DNA from: an uncultured Sulfitobacter sp.
GTDB taxonomy: Bacteria > Pseudomonadota > Alphaproteobacteria > Rhodobacterales > Rhodobacteraceae
Reading direction: 5' to 3'
DNA: 64,000 nucleotides
NCBI RefSeq assembly: GCF_947499945.1
Contig: NZ_CANMQD010000001.1
Coordinates: 1,947,501-2,011,500 of the forward strand
Below are positions 43,726 through 52,163 of the stretch, piece by piece. Each line of letters begins with the position of its first letter. Within the stretch, counting starts at the first letter, position 1. The notes under the pieces were generated by a model, which did not search any database, had not been told where the DNA came from, and worked only from the letters and a program-made list of their open reading frames with translations. A program made the translations under genes and the position numbers.

Positions 43726-43802
43726 CGGGCTAGCAGCAGGAGTGCACTTAGCAGGGGCGCAGTCGGGTGCGCGAAACGAGGGCTATGTGCTATTGTGTTC
43801 AT
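43719..43802 (-). CDS. leuL: Leucine-rich leader peptide of leuA
   Basis: A 27-codon frame, ATG at 43802 and TGA at 43719-43721, 75 nt before leuA. Its C-terminal half reads APLLSALLLLARL: seven Leu in 27, four of them consecutive (CTC CTG CTG CTA). No Shine-Dalgarno is visible; a TATAAC box ends 7 bases before the ATG, so the message may start at the AUG itself, as known for trp leader peptides of rhizobia. The position, Leu cluster and overlap with the hairpins indicate ribosome-mediated attenuation. Confidence 0.8.
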   Translation of the reverse strand: MNTIAHSPRFAHPTAPLLSALLLLARL

Positions 43803-43955
43803 AGACACAGTTATAACGTCGGTTTTTCAGATGGGAAGAGGGGGATTGGAGTCTTTTGTAGCAACTTGCACTCGGGCAAGTTGTGATGCGTTCTGGGGCA
43901 AAATGAAGACAAAGTGCGGCGTTGAATAGCAATCATGGGGCGCTAATTGGCGGGT

Positions 43956-44621
43956 ATGGATAAAGTATTGATTATTGGCGCCTCGGGCGGAATTGGCATG
44001 GCACTGGCAGCGACGTTGCGCGGGCAAGGTGCTGAAGTTGTGGGGCTTTCGCGCTCTATTGATGGGTTTGACATTACGGACGAGCGAAGCGTCGAGGCGC
44101 ATCTGGGAGCACTGGAGGGGCCGTTTGACGGGCTGATCGTAGCTTCTGGTGCCTTGGAGATTGATGGCGCCGAGCCAGAGAAAAGCATTCGTGCTGTGAG
44201 CGCTAAAGGAATGGCGGACCAGTTTGCAGTGAATGCCATCGGGCCCGCGCTTGTGCTGCGGCATGCTGCACGCCTGCTGCCGCGCAAGGGGCGCAGTGTG
44301 TGTGCGGTGCTGACGGCGCGGGTAGGGTCGATTGGCGACAACAAGATTGGCGGCTGGACCAGCTACCGCGCGGCGAAGGCTGCTGCGAACCAGATTGTAC
44401 ATACCACGGCGATTGAATTGGCGCGGACGCACAAGGATTTGATCTGTGTCTCTCTGCATCCGGGTACGGTGCAAACACCTTTTACCGAGAAGTATCTGGC
44501 GCGGCATCCTGCTGTGCCTGCAGCGGAGGCAGCGCAGAATTTGTTGAACGTGATGAATGGGTTGGAGCCTATGCAGACAGGTGGGTTCTTTGACTGGTCC
44601 GGTGCGGAGGTAGTGTGGTGA
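43956..44621 (+). CDS. SDR family oxidoreductase (C-factor-like)
   Basis: 221 residues from ATG 43956 (a TTG three codons upstream is possible). Short-chain dehydrogenase features: LIIGASGGIGMALA nucleotide loop, IVASGALEI, and the SYRAAKAAANQ active-site Tyr-x-x-x-Lys region. The last part SLHPGTVQTPFTEKYL is the usual PG motif. Its end overlaps the photolyase start by 4 bp (GTGA), a pairing often seen in roseobacters. The function is unknown; it is often annotated as C-factor homologue. Confidence 0.85.
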   Translation: MDKVLIIGASGGIGMALAATLRGQGAEVVGLSRSIDGFDITDERSVEAHLGALEGPFDGLIVASGALEIDGAEPEKSIRAVSAKGMADQFAVNAIGPALVLRHAARLLPRKGRSVCAVLTARVGSIGDNKIGGWTSYRAAKAAANQIVHTTAIELARTHKDLICVSLHPGTVQTPFTEKYLARHPAVPAAEAAQNLLNVMNGLEPMQTGGFFDWSGAEVVW

Positions 44622-46144
44622 GCCGTCTTATTCTGGTGCTGGGCGATCAACTGTCTGAAGGGCTGAGCGCGCTGCGCGAAGGGGACCGTGAGACCGATAC
44701 TGTTGTGATGGCGGAAGTGGTTGAAGAGGCTACTTACGTTAAACACCACCCCAAGAAGATTGCGTTGATTTTCAGTGCAATGCGCAAGTTCGCGGTGGCG
44801 TTGGAGGCAGATGATTGGACTGTTGCCTATGCGCAATTGGACGACACGGACAACGCGGGCTCTATCGTCGGCGAGTTGCTGCGTAGGGCCGAGGAGACGG
44901 GGGCGCAGGAGGTGATCTGTACCGAGCCGGGAGAATGGCGGTTGATCAACAAGCTGACCCATGCGCCGATCAAAACGACCATTCTGCAAGACGACCGGTT
45001 TCTCGCCTCGCATGGGGAATTCGAGGCGTGGGCCGAGTGGCGTAAGGCCTTGAGAATGGAGTATTTTTACCGTGATATGCGGCGCAAAACGGGTCTGCTT
45101 ATGGACGGGGATAAACCCATCGGCGGTCAGTGGAATTTTGACCATGACAACCGCAAACCCGCACCCGGCAGCGTTGCCCCAAAGGGGCCGTTGAAGTTCG
45201 AACCTGACAATATCACGGGCGACGTTCTGGGACTTGTCGAAAGTCGATTTGGAAGTCATTTCGGAGAGTTGCGCCCTTTCTGGTTTGCGACGACGCGGGA
45301 GCAGGCGTTAGAGGCATTGGACCACTTTATTGCCAATTCCCTGCCTACGTTTGGCGATTATCAGGATGCGATGCTGCGGGGGGAGGACTTCTTGTTTCAT
45401 GCGATCATATCGCCTTACCTCAACATCGGGTTATTGGGGCCGCTGGAGGTCTGTCAAGCGGCTGAAAAAGCGTATGAAAGCGGTGATGCGCCGATCAACG
45501 CAGTGGAAGGGTTTATCCGGCAAATCATCGGTTGGCGAGAGTACGTGCGGGGGATCTACTTCCTTGAAGGACCAGAGTATGCATCGCGAAACGCGTTGAA
45601 ACAAAAGCGGGATTTGCCTGCGATGTATTGGGGTGGCGAGACGAAGATGGCTTGTATGGAGGCCTCGATCGGGCAGACGGCGCGGGAAGCTTATGCGCAC
45701 CATATTCAGCGATTGATGGTCACGGGCAACTTTGCGTTGCTGGCGGGCATTGATCCGTCTCAAGTCTCTGATTGGTATCTGGAAGTCTATGCGGATGCGT
45801 TTGAATGGGTTGAAGCCCCCAATGTTGTGGGCATGAGTCAGTTCGCCGATGGAGGTGTAATCGCCTCGAAACCTTATGTGTCTTCGGGTGCTTACATCAA
45901 TCGCATGTCGGATTACTGCAAGGGATGTGCCTACAAGGTGAGCCAGAAAACGGGTGAGGGGGCATGTCCGTTCAATACGTTATACTGGCACTTCCTTGAT
46001 CGTCACCGCGAGCGATTTTCTAATAACGTGCGGATGGGAAATATGTACCGAACGTGGGACCGCATGGATGAGGACAAGCGGGGCACAGTGCTGGCGGATG
46101 CAGATACCGTTCTGGCGAAACTGGATGCCGGCGAAGTGGTTTGA
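44618..46144 (+). CDS. FeS-type bacterial cryptochrome / (6-4) photolyase
   Basis: 508 residues from GTG 44618 (GGAGG at good spacing). It belongs to the PhrB/CryB class that carries FAD, a lumazine antenna and a [4Fe-4S] cluster. Cysteines C346, C434, C437 and C450 have exactly the spacing of the cluster ligands in Agrobacterium PhrB (C-x87-C-x2-C-x12-C). Other marks: LILVLGDQLSEGLSAL, FVR-like IRQIIGWREYVRGIY and MCNM-type MGNMYRTWDRM. Family members repair (6-4) photoproducts or act as blue-light regulators; which applies cannot be decided. Confidence 0.9.
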   Translation: MSRLILVLGDQLSEGLSALREGDRETDTVVMAEVVEEATYVKHHPKKIALIFSAMRKFAVALEADDWTVAYAQLDDTDNAGSIVGELLRRAEETGAQEVICTEPGEWRLINKLTHAPIKTTILQDDRFLASHGEFEAWAEWRKALRMEYFYRDMRRKTGLLMDGDKPIGGQWNFDHDNRKPAPGSVAPKGPLKFEPDNITGDVLGLVESRFGSHFGELRPFWFATTREQALEALDHFIANSLPTFGDYQDAMLRGEDFLFHAIISPYLNIGLLGPLEVCQAAEKAYESGDAPINAVEGFIRQIIGWREYVRGIYFLEGPEYASRNALKQKRDLPAMYWGGETKMACMEASIGQTAREAYAHHIQRLMVTGNFALLAGIDPSQVSDWYLEVYADAFEWVEAPNVVGMSQFADGGVIASKPYVSSGAYINRMSDYCKGCAYKVSQKTGEGACPFNTLYWHFLDRHRERFSNNVRMGNMYRTWDRMDEDKRGTVLADADTVLAKLDAGEVV

Positions 46145-46232
46145 GACATGAGCCGCGAATCATAGATTAGCAGCCAACGAGCATAGCGCTTACGCCCTGT
46201 CTGCCTCGCGTGCAGCAATGTAAATTCCCTGT

Positions 46233-46304
46233 GTATGCCCCGTATGCCCCTTGGGGGCAGTAACGGAACGTACGTTGCATACTATTCAGAGCGTCAAGTT
46301 GACG
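46233..46304. repeat. Cluster of small repeats upstream of the 46339 gene
   Basis: GTATGCCCC is present twice in tandem (46233-46250) and the second copy starts a small stem TGCCCC-TTG-GGGGCA (46245-46259). Two palindromes follow: AACGTACGTT (46267-46276) and CGTCAAGTTGACG (46292-46304). The last lies 35 bp before the start codon. They may be operator sites, but no regulator is known. Confidence 0.4.
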
Positions 46305-46338
46305 TTAGGTTCCCATCAGGGAAATCGGGAGTAGTCGC

Positions 46339-46794
46339 ATGGATGATCTAAGCAATTATCGCGCCAAGTCGGGCAATCTGGTCGCTGTCTGGACGTTGGA
46401 GATACAGACGCTGCCTGCGGATGTAGACCGTATTCTGGATGCTGTGATGGAAGTGCACCCGTTGGAATACGGCAACTACCAACGCAATGCGAGCGTGTCA
46501 GCTGTCGGGTGGGAGACCTCACAGCCCAAGGAGGGCTCGACGACGACGACGCACCTCAAAGGGTTCAAAGCAGGCGGTACCGAGAGCTATCCAATTGTTG
46601 AATTGAAGATTTCTGTGCCGCGTGACGTGCAAGTGCTGGAGCGGGTGATGGATGCGGTGCTGTATGTGCATCAATATGAAGAGCCGGTGATTTATGTACG
46701 TGAAGATTGGGCCAGCCATTCGGCCTATAACCCCAAGAACGACAACCCGAACCGTTGGTGGAACAATGGGCGCGGACTGCCAAAAAAGATATAG
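46339..46794 (+). CDS. Conserved hypothetical protein
   Basis: 151 residues, soluble, no signal peptide. Composition and order (VAVWTLEIQTLPADVDRILDAVMEV, then IVELKISVPRDVQVLERVMDAVLYVHQYEEPVIYVRED) suggest a two-module alpha/beta sandwich reminiscent of the CutA/Nif3-like fold, but the family was not identified. The C-terminus NPNRWWNNGRG is unusually rich in Asn and Trp. It is a single gene with its own 194-bp upstream region containing palindromes. Confidence 0.7.
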   Translation: MDDLSNYRAKSGNLVAVWTLEIQTLPADVDRILDAVMEVHPLEYGNYQRNASVSAVGWETSQPKEGSTTTTHLKGFKAGGTESYPIVELKISVPRDVQVLERVMDAVLYVHQYEEPVIYVREDWASHSAYNPKNDNPNRWWNNGRGLPKKI

Positions 46795-46800
46795 ACGCCG

Positions 46801-47412
46801 CTAGCTCTCGTTTTTGACGGTGATCTGTGCGGGGCGTGACCTGCTGATAACGTACTGTGCGTTCGGGATATCATTGGCCAGCGCGCGTTCCTTAGCCTGC
46901 TCGGGGGTGTGATCATGGGCCAACCAGCGGTTCGTGAGCCGCTGTTCGAGCACATCGATCGGCACGTCGAGCGCGATTGTCAGGTCCCAAAGCGGCGCTA
47001 GCTGGGACCATGGCGGGTGATCGAGCAGCAGATATGACCCCTCTACCAGAAGGATGCGGTGTGAGGCGTCAATCACCCGCGCTCCTGCAATCGCGATATC
47101 AAGCTTGCGGTCAAAAACTGGAATGACCACTTCATCCTGTGCATTGAGGCGGCGGATCAGGGTTACAAAACCGTCAGCGTCAAACGTTTCGGGCGCACCT
47201 TTTCGGCGGAGTAGCCCACGGTCCTGAAGCACGCTGTTGTCGAGGTGGAACCCGTCCATCGGGACTACAGCGGCTGCGGAGCCAAGTTCATTTGCCAACG
47301 TCTCGGCAACGGTCGACTTACCGGACCCTGCGGGTCCAGAAACGGCGATGATCACGCGCTGGCCTGCGTGTGCCAGTTCCGCGATGCGGGCGAGGATGTC
47401 AGGTAAGAGCAT
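46801..47412 (-). CDS. Uridine kinase-like / nucleoside triphosphate hydrolase family kinase
   Basis: 203 residues from ATG 47412 with AGGA before it. P-loop VSGPAGSGKSTVAETLA, then VVPMDGFHLDNSVL and RRKGAPETFDADGF, a pattern shared by the uridine kinase/phosphoribulokinase superfamily and pantothenate kinase-like sugar kinases (for example FrcK-type). LLVEGSYLLLD and RWLAHDHTPEQAKERA complete the fold. The substrate is probably a sugar or nucleoside but is not determined. It converges on the conserved hypothetical with a 6-bp gap. Confidence 0.82.
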   Translation of the reverse strand: MLLPDILARIAELAHAGQRVIIAVSGPAGSGKSTVAETLANELGSAAAVVPMDGFHLDNSVLQDRGLLRRKGAPETFDADGFVTLIRRLNAQDEVVIPVFDRKLDIAIAGARVIDASHRILLVEGSYLLLDHPPWSQLAPLWDLTIALDVPIDVLEQRLTNRWLAHDHTPEQAKERALANDIPNAQYVISRSRPAQITVKNES

Positions 47413-47444
47413 GAGGCGTCCTGTTTTGGTTATGCTGACCAAGT

Positions 47445-47789
47445 TTAACCGTGTTTCTCGCGGCTGTCTCGGGGTGCTTCATCGCGGTCGAACAAGCCGT
47501 AGTCGCGGATCACATGGGCAATGCGCAGCTGGTAGTCCGTAAACATCCCTGCGCGGCCTGCGGATTGGGCGGCGCGGTGTTTGGTGAGGCGGCGCCAGTC
47601 AGCAATAGCCTCTTCATCCCGAAAGAAGGACAGCGACAGGAGTTTGTCGGGGTTTGTCAGGCTTTGAAAGCGCTCGACGGAGATGAAGCCGTCGATTTCG
47701 TCCACCAAGGGGCGCATGAGGGCTGCCATATCGAGGTAGTCGGCTTTGCGGTCAGGATGGGGCGTGACTTCGAATATGACGGCGATCAT
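47445..47789 (-). CDS. Antibiotic biosynthesis monooxygenase (ABM) family protein
   Basis: A 114-residue ferredoxin-like dimeric alpha/beta-barrel protein: MIAVIFEVTPHPDRKADYLD, GFISVERFQSL, LLSLSFFRDEEAIADWR and HRAAQSAGR follow the ABM pattern. Members act as cofactor-free monooxygenases or as haem-degrading enzymes; no catalytic assignment is possible. The start overlaps the NIPSNAP gene stop by 4 bp, so both are co-translated. Confidence 0.8.
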   Translation of the reverse strand: MIAVIFEVTPHPDRKADYLDMAALMRPLVDEIDGFISVERFQSLTNPDKLLSLSFFRDEEAIADWRRLTKHRAAQSAGRAGMFTDYQLRIAHVIRDYGLFDRDEAPRDSREKHG

Positions 47790-48109
47790 TTGGACTCTCC
47801 ATGTGGGGTGGAGGCGAGTGTGAGGAAGGTTCGGTCCTCGCGCAGTAGGAATTTTTCAGACTGGGCGAATTCGTAATTCTCACGGCCTATGGGATCTGCG
47901 GCGAGGCGGATGCGGTAGGCCTCATATTCGGCAAGGCTGGGGATGTTGTAGATGCCGTAGGCAAGTGTCGAGGAGCCTTCGTGAGGCGCGTAGTAGCCTA
48001 CAAGGTCGGCCCCGCAGCGCGGGATCGCTTGGCCCCAATTGCGGGCGTATTGTTGGAACTGTGCCTTTTTGGTGGGGTCGATCTGGTAGCGGATAATACA
48101 GGTGAGCAT
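47786..48109 (-). CDS. NIPSNAP family protein
   Basis: A 107-residue dimeric alpha/beta-barrel protein: MLTCIIRYQIDPTKKAQFQQYARNW, AYGIYNIPSLAEYEAYR and a tail with FLLREDRTFL match NIPSNAP. The frame opens eight codons earlier, but ATG 48109 has AAGGAA at the right distance. The function of bacterial members is unknown. It is divergent, across about 100 bp, from the ArsR-type regulator that is its likely controller. Confidence 0.8.
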   Translation of the reverse strand: MLTCIIRYQIDPTKKAQFQQYARNWGQAIPRCGADLVGYYAPHEGSSTLAYGIYNIPSLAEYEAYRIRLAADPIGRENYEFAQSEKFLLREDRTFLTLASTPHGESK

Positions 48110-48207
48110 GGTCGTTTCCTTATGATTGATCACTCTGTTTAGCGTGTTGTGGGGTGCGGATGCTTCGCCTACGGTCGAAGTATGAAATCAATTTTGAAAG
48201 CTTTGAT

Positions 48208-48897
48208 ATGAGAGAAGGTCCAGACATCGCCCGTATTGCCGCGCTGATCGGTGATCCTGCACGCGCCAATATCCTAGGAGCGTTGATGAGCGGGAAGGCC
48301 TTGACTGCCACCGAGCTGGCGCATGAAGCGGGGGTTACGGTGCAGACGGCGAGTGCGCATCTGGCCAAGCTGGAGGCGGGGGGGCTGACGGCTGCGCGTA
48401 AATCGGGGCGGCACAAGTATATCTCATTGGCGGGCGCAGAAGTTGCGGCGGTACTTGAGGCATTGATGGGATTGGCCGCAGGACAAGGGCATTTGCGCAC
48501 ACGCACAGGGCCAAAGGATACAGCGCTGCGCGAGGCGCGCGTCTGTTATAATCATCTGGCAGGTGCGCGGGGGATTGCGATGTATGACGCGATGCTCGCG
48601 CGGAGTGATCTGGTCGAGGACGGTGAGGATGTAGCGCTAAGTGACGCGGGAGCCGCGTTTGTGTCAGAGTTTGGCGTGGATCTGGCGGCGTTGCAGAAGG
48701 CGCGCGCGCCTGTGTGTCGCACCTGTATGGATTGGAGTGCGCGGCGCACACATCTGGCGGGTGGTCTAGGTCGCGCGATGTTGGTGCAGATGGAAACTCT
48801 TGGCTGGGCCAAACGGGAGCAGGGCAGCCGTGTGGTGCGGTTTACACGCGCCGGTGCTGCCGCATTTGACGCGCAGTTTGGAGTAAGTGGCAGCTAG
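48208..48897 (+). CDS. ArsR-type winged-helix transcriptional regulator
   Basis: 229 residues from ATG 48208. The N-terminal winged helix-turn-helix reads IARIAALIGDPARANILGALM, LTATELAHEAGVTVQTASAHLAKLEAGGL and GRHKYISL, typical of ArsR/SmtB. A longer C-terminal half carries VCRTCMDWSARRTHLAGGLG, a conserved element of a two-module ArsR subfamily whose ligand is unknown; two of its Cys could sense metals or oxidants. It probably represses the divergent NIPSNAP-ABM pair. The 3' end overlaps the MORN gene by 4 bp. Confidence 0.85.
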   Translation: MREGPDIARIAALIGDPARANILGALMSGKALTATELAHEAGVTVQTASAHLAKLEAGGLTAARKSGRHKYISLAGAEVAAVLEALMGLAAGQGHLRTRTGPKDTALREARVCYNHLAGARGIAMYDAMLARSDLVEDGEDVALSDAGAAFVSEFGVDLAALQKARAPVCRTCMDWSARRTHLAGGLGRAMLVQMETLGWAKREQGSRVVRFTRAGAAAFDAQFGVSGS

Positions 48898-50342
48898 TCT
48901 GTGGCCGTTGTGTCTGCGGCGGGTTCAGCGACGGCAGGTTCAGCGACGGCAGGTTCAGCCAATGTACCGTCCTGCCAGTCGCCCGACGCTTGCTCGCCCG
49001 TTGCGTAGGTCATAGTGCCTTGGCCCTGACGTTTTCCGTCTTTGAAAGACCCAACATAGACATCGCCATTGGCATAGGTCGCCGTGCCTAAGCCATCAAT
49101 TTCCCCATTGGCCCACTGGCCTTCATAGACAAAGCCGCTGGCCATGGTGATTTTGCCATTGCCTGACCGCTTTCCCTCAAAGAATTCGCCGACATAGATG
49201 GTGCCGTCGGGATATGTCGCGGTGCCTGTCCCATGGCGCAGCCCTGCTTTCCAGCCGCCAACATAAGAGCGGCCATCGCCGTAATCGAGTGTGCCTTGCC
49301 CCTCATTACGGGCGTCCACAAATCCGCCCTCATAGACCATGCCGTTGGGGTATGTCGCGCGGCCTTGCCCTTCGATCACGCCTGCGGACCATTCGCCCAC
49401 ATAGGTGGAGCCGTCGGGGTAGGTGATGCTGCCAGTGCCGTCGGCAAGATTGTCCTTGAACTGGCCTGTCTGCACAGAGCCGTCTGGGTAGGTCACGGTG
49501 CCTGTGCCTTCGGCGCTGCCAGCGATCCACTGGCCCTCATATTTATAACCGTCGGCTCCTGTGAAAGTGCCGATGCCGTGGCGCTGGTCATCAAGATAAG
49601 CACCAACATAAACATCACCCGCTGTTGTTGTTGATGTGCCCATGCCCTCACGGCGGCCTTCGATCAGATCACCGACATAGGTATCGCCGTTAGCCTGAGT
49701 AATCGTGCCTTTGCCATTCAGCTGGCCGCCTGCCCATGTGCCCTCAAGCGTGAAACCTTCGGGGTGGGTCAGCTTGCCTGCGCCGGAACGTGCGCCATTG
49801 ACCACGGTGCCTTCATAGATCGCCCCCTCGGCGTCTTTGATCACGGCCTGTCCTGTGGCCTGACCATCTATCCAGTCGCCTTTATATTCATATCCTGCGG
49901 GGGTGACGAGCACGCCTTTCCCGTTGCGCTTGCCATTGCGAAAGCTGCCCTCGTAGCGTTCTCCGTTGGCGTGAATTGCGACGCCTTGGCCCATGATGGT
50001 GCCTGCTTCCCATTCGCCCTCATAGGTGCCGCCGTCCGACATGGTGATTTTGCCGATGCCCTCTGGCTTGCCTTTTGAAAACTCGCCCTCATAGACGGAG
50101 CCGTTGGGAAAGCGTGCAGTGCCTGTACCCTTTATCTCGCCCTCGACCCACTGGCCTGTGTATTGGTAGCCGTTGGGCAGGGTATAGGTACCTGTGCCGT
50201 GCTGGAGGCCGTCCTTGAACGTACCTTCATAGACACCGCCATCGTCGTATTGTTTGCTGAGCACTTGGGTGTTCTGCGCCAGCGCAGGTGCAAACATCAA
50301 AGGACTAAGGGCGGCGGCGAGCAGCAGGGTGCGAAAGGTCAT
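48894..50342 (-). CDS. Secreted MORN-repeat protein
   Basis: 482 residues. A signal peptide (MTFRTLLLAAALSPLMFAPALA) is followed by 18 full MORN repeats of exactly 23 residues (YxGxWxxGxxxGxGxxxxxxGxx) plus one partial, spanning about residues 38-462. The tail carries three AEPAV/A repeats. MORN arrays form long beta-hairpin stacks that mediate protein or lipid binding in eukaryotes; bacterial ones are uncharacterised. A periplasmic or surface role is inferred. It is divergent from nadE. Confidence 0.9.
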   Translation of the reverse strand: MTFRTLLLAAALSPLMFAPALAQNTQVLSKQYDDGGVYEGTFKDGLQHGTGTYTLPNGYQYTGQWVEGEIKGTGTARFPNGSVYEGEFSKGKPEGIGKITMSDGGTYEGEWEAGTIMGQGVAIHANGERYEGSFRNGKRNGKGVLVTPAGYEYKGDWIDGQATGQAVIKDAEGAIYEGTVVNGARSGAGKLTHPEGFTLEGTWAGGQLNGKGTITQANGDTYVGDLIEGRREGMGTSTTTAGDVYVGAYLDDQRHGIGTFTGADGYKYEGQWIAGSAEGTGTVTYPDGSVQTGQFKDNLADGTGSITYPDGSTYVGEWSAGVIEGQGRATYPNGMVYEGGFVDARNEGQGTLDYGDGRSYVGGWKAGLRHGTGTATYPDGTIYVGEFFEGKRSGNGKITMASGFVYEGQWANGEIDGLGTATYANGDVYVGSFKDGKRQGQGTMTYATGEQASGDWQDGTLAEPAVAEPAVAEPAADTTATD

Positions 50343-50504
50343 GGCGGTCCTGTTCTAAAGAGTGGGCAGGGAGCCCGACGAGTCACGCACAAGACTAAAG
50401 ACGCGGACCCGAAGGGGCAACGGCCTTTTGTCCCATGGGCCATTGCGTGCTTTCCAAGGCGGCATGATCTGCTACATCATTGCCCAAGTTTAAGAGGGTT
50501 GGAC

Positions 50505-52163
50505 ATGGCAGATCGTTTTCGCATTACACTGGGGCAGTTGAACCCGACCGTTGGTGATCTGGCGGGCAATGCGGCGCAGGCCGCTGCGGCATGGGCCGAG
50601 GGGCGCGATGCGGGGGCCGATCTGGTGGCGCTGCCCGAGATGTTTATCGCAGGCTACAATGCGCAGGACTTGGTGATGAAGCCTGCCTTCCAGCGCGATG
50701 TGATGACTCATATCGAGACGCTGGCGGCTGCTTGTGCAGATGGTCCTGCATTGGCGATTGGTGCGCCCATTGTGGAGGAGGGTAAGCTCTATAATGCTTA
50801 TCTGGTGCTCAAGGGGGGCAAGATTGCGAGCCGTGTGCTCAAGCATCATTTGCCGAACGAGACTGTTTTCGACGAAGTGCGGATTTTCGATTCTGGTCCG
50901 TTGGGCGGGCCGTATTCGGTGGGAAACACGCGGATTGGAAGCCCGATTTGCGAAGATGCGTGGCATGAGGATGTGGCAGAAACTTTGGCCGAGACGGGGG
51001 CAGAGTTTTTGTTGGTGCCTAATGGATCGCCCTATTATCGCGGAAAGTTTGATACGCGGATGAACCATATGGTCGCGCGGGTGGTGGAGACGGAACTGCC
51101 GCTGATCTACCTCAATATGGTGGGCGGTCAGGATGACCAGATATTTGACGGGGCGAGTTTTGGTCTGAACCAGGGCGGTAAGCTGGCGTTTCAGATGCCA
51201 GCCTTTGATGCAGTCACGCAGCATGTCGATCTTGAGCGTGGGCCTGAGGGTTGGCGGATCATTGAGGGCGAAAAGGCCGTTCATCAGGACGCTTATGCGC
51301 AGGATTACCGCGTGATGGTGCAGGGACTGCGCGATTACATGCGCAAGACGGGTTTCAAGAAGGTGCTGCTGGGGATGTCTGGTGGGATCGATTCGGCGAT
51401 TGTCGCGACAATCGCGGTGGATGCGCTGGGCGCGGAAAACGTGCGCTGCGTGATGTTGCCGTCAGAGTATACCTCCAAGGCCTCGCTGGAGGATGCGGAG
51501 GCTTGTGCGAATGCGCTGGGCGCGCGGTATGATTATGTGCCGATCAAGCAGGGGCGTGATGCGATTACCGAGACTTTGGCACCGTTGTTTGAGGGGACCA
51601 AGCCTGATCTGACGGAGGAGAATATCCAGAGCCGTCTGCGGGGGCTGTTGCTCATGGCGCTGAGCAATAAGTTTGGCGAGATGCTGCTGACCACGGGAAA
51701 TAAGTCCGAGGTCGCCGTGGGCTATGCCACGATCTATGGTGACATGGCGGGCGGGTATAACCCGATCAAGGACCTCTATAAAATGCGGGTGTTCGAGACG
51801 TGCCGTTGGCGCAACGCGAACCACGCTGAGTGGATGATGGGACCCAAGGGTGCGGTGATCCCCGACAATATCATCACCAAAGCCCCCTCGGCAGAGCTGC
51901 GCGATGACCAGAAGGACAGCGACAGCTTGCCTGACTATCCAGAGCTGGATGCGATGCTGGAGATATTGGTCGATCGCGATGGGTCGATTGATGATTGCGT
52001 AGCTGCGGGATTTGACCGTGATGTGGCCAAGAAGGTTGAGCATCTGGTCTATATCTCGGAGTACAAACGCTTTCAGTCTGCGCCGGGGCCGCGGCTGACA
52101 AAGGGGGCGTTCTGGCTTGATCGGCGGTATCCGATTGTGAACCGCTGGCGTGATCCGAGTTGA
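50505..52163 (+). CDS. nadE: Glutamine-dependent NAD+ synthetase
   Basis: Final step of NAD synthesis. 552 residues from ATG 50505 (AGAGGG before it). An N-terminal nitrilase-like glutaminase domain shows LGQLNPTVGDLAGN, LVALPEMFIAGY with the catalytic Glu, and IGSPICEDAWH with the catalytic Cys. The C-terminal synthetase has the P-loop LLGMSGGIDSAIVATIAVDAL and TGNKSEVAVGYATIYGDMAG. The open frame upstream to 50163 overlaps the MORN gene on the other strand and is not used. Confidence 0.97.
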   Translation: MADRFRITLGQLNPTVGDLAGNAAQAAAAWAEGRDAGADLVALPEMFIAGYNAQDLVMKPAFQRDVMTHIETLAAACADGPALAIGAPIVEEGKLYNAYLVLKGGKIASRVLKHHLPNETVFDEVRIFDSGPLGGPYSVGNTRIGSPICEDAWHEDVAETLAETGAEFLLVPNGSPYYRGKFDTRMNHMVARVVETELPLIYLNMVGGQDDQIFDGASFGLNQGGKLAFQMPAFDAVTQHVDLERGPEGWRIIEGEKAVHQDAYAQDYRVMVQGLRDYMRKTGFKKVLLGMSGGIDSAIVATIAVDALGAENVRCVMLPSEYTSKASLEDAEACANALGARYDYVPIKQGRDAITETLAPLFEGTKPDLTEENIQSRLRGLLLMALSNKFGEMLLTTGNKSEVAVGYATIYGDMAGGYNPIKDLYKMRVFETCRWRNANHAEWMMGPKGAVIPDNIITKAPSAELRDDQKDSDSLPDYPELDAMLEILVDRDGSIDDCVAAGFDRDVAKKVEHLVYISEYKRFQSAPGPRLTKGAFWLDRRYPIVNRWRDPS

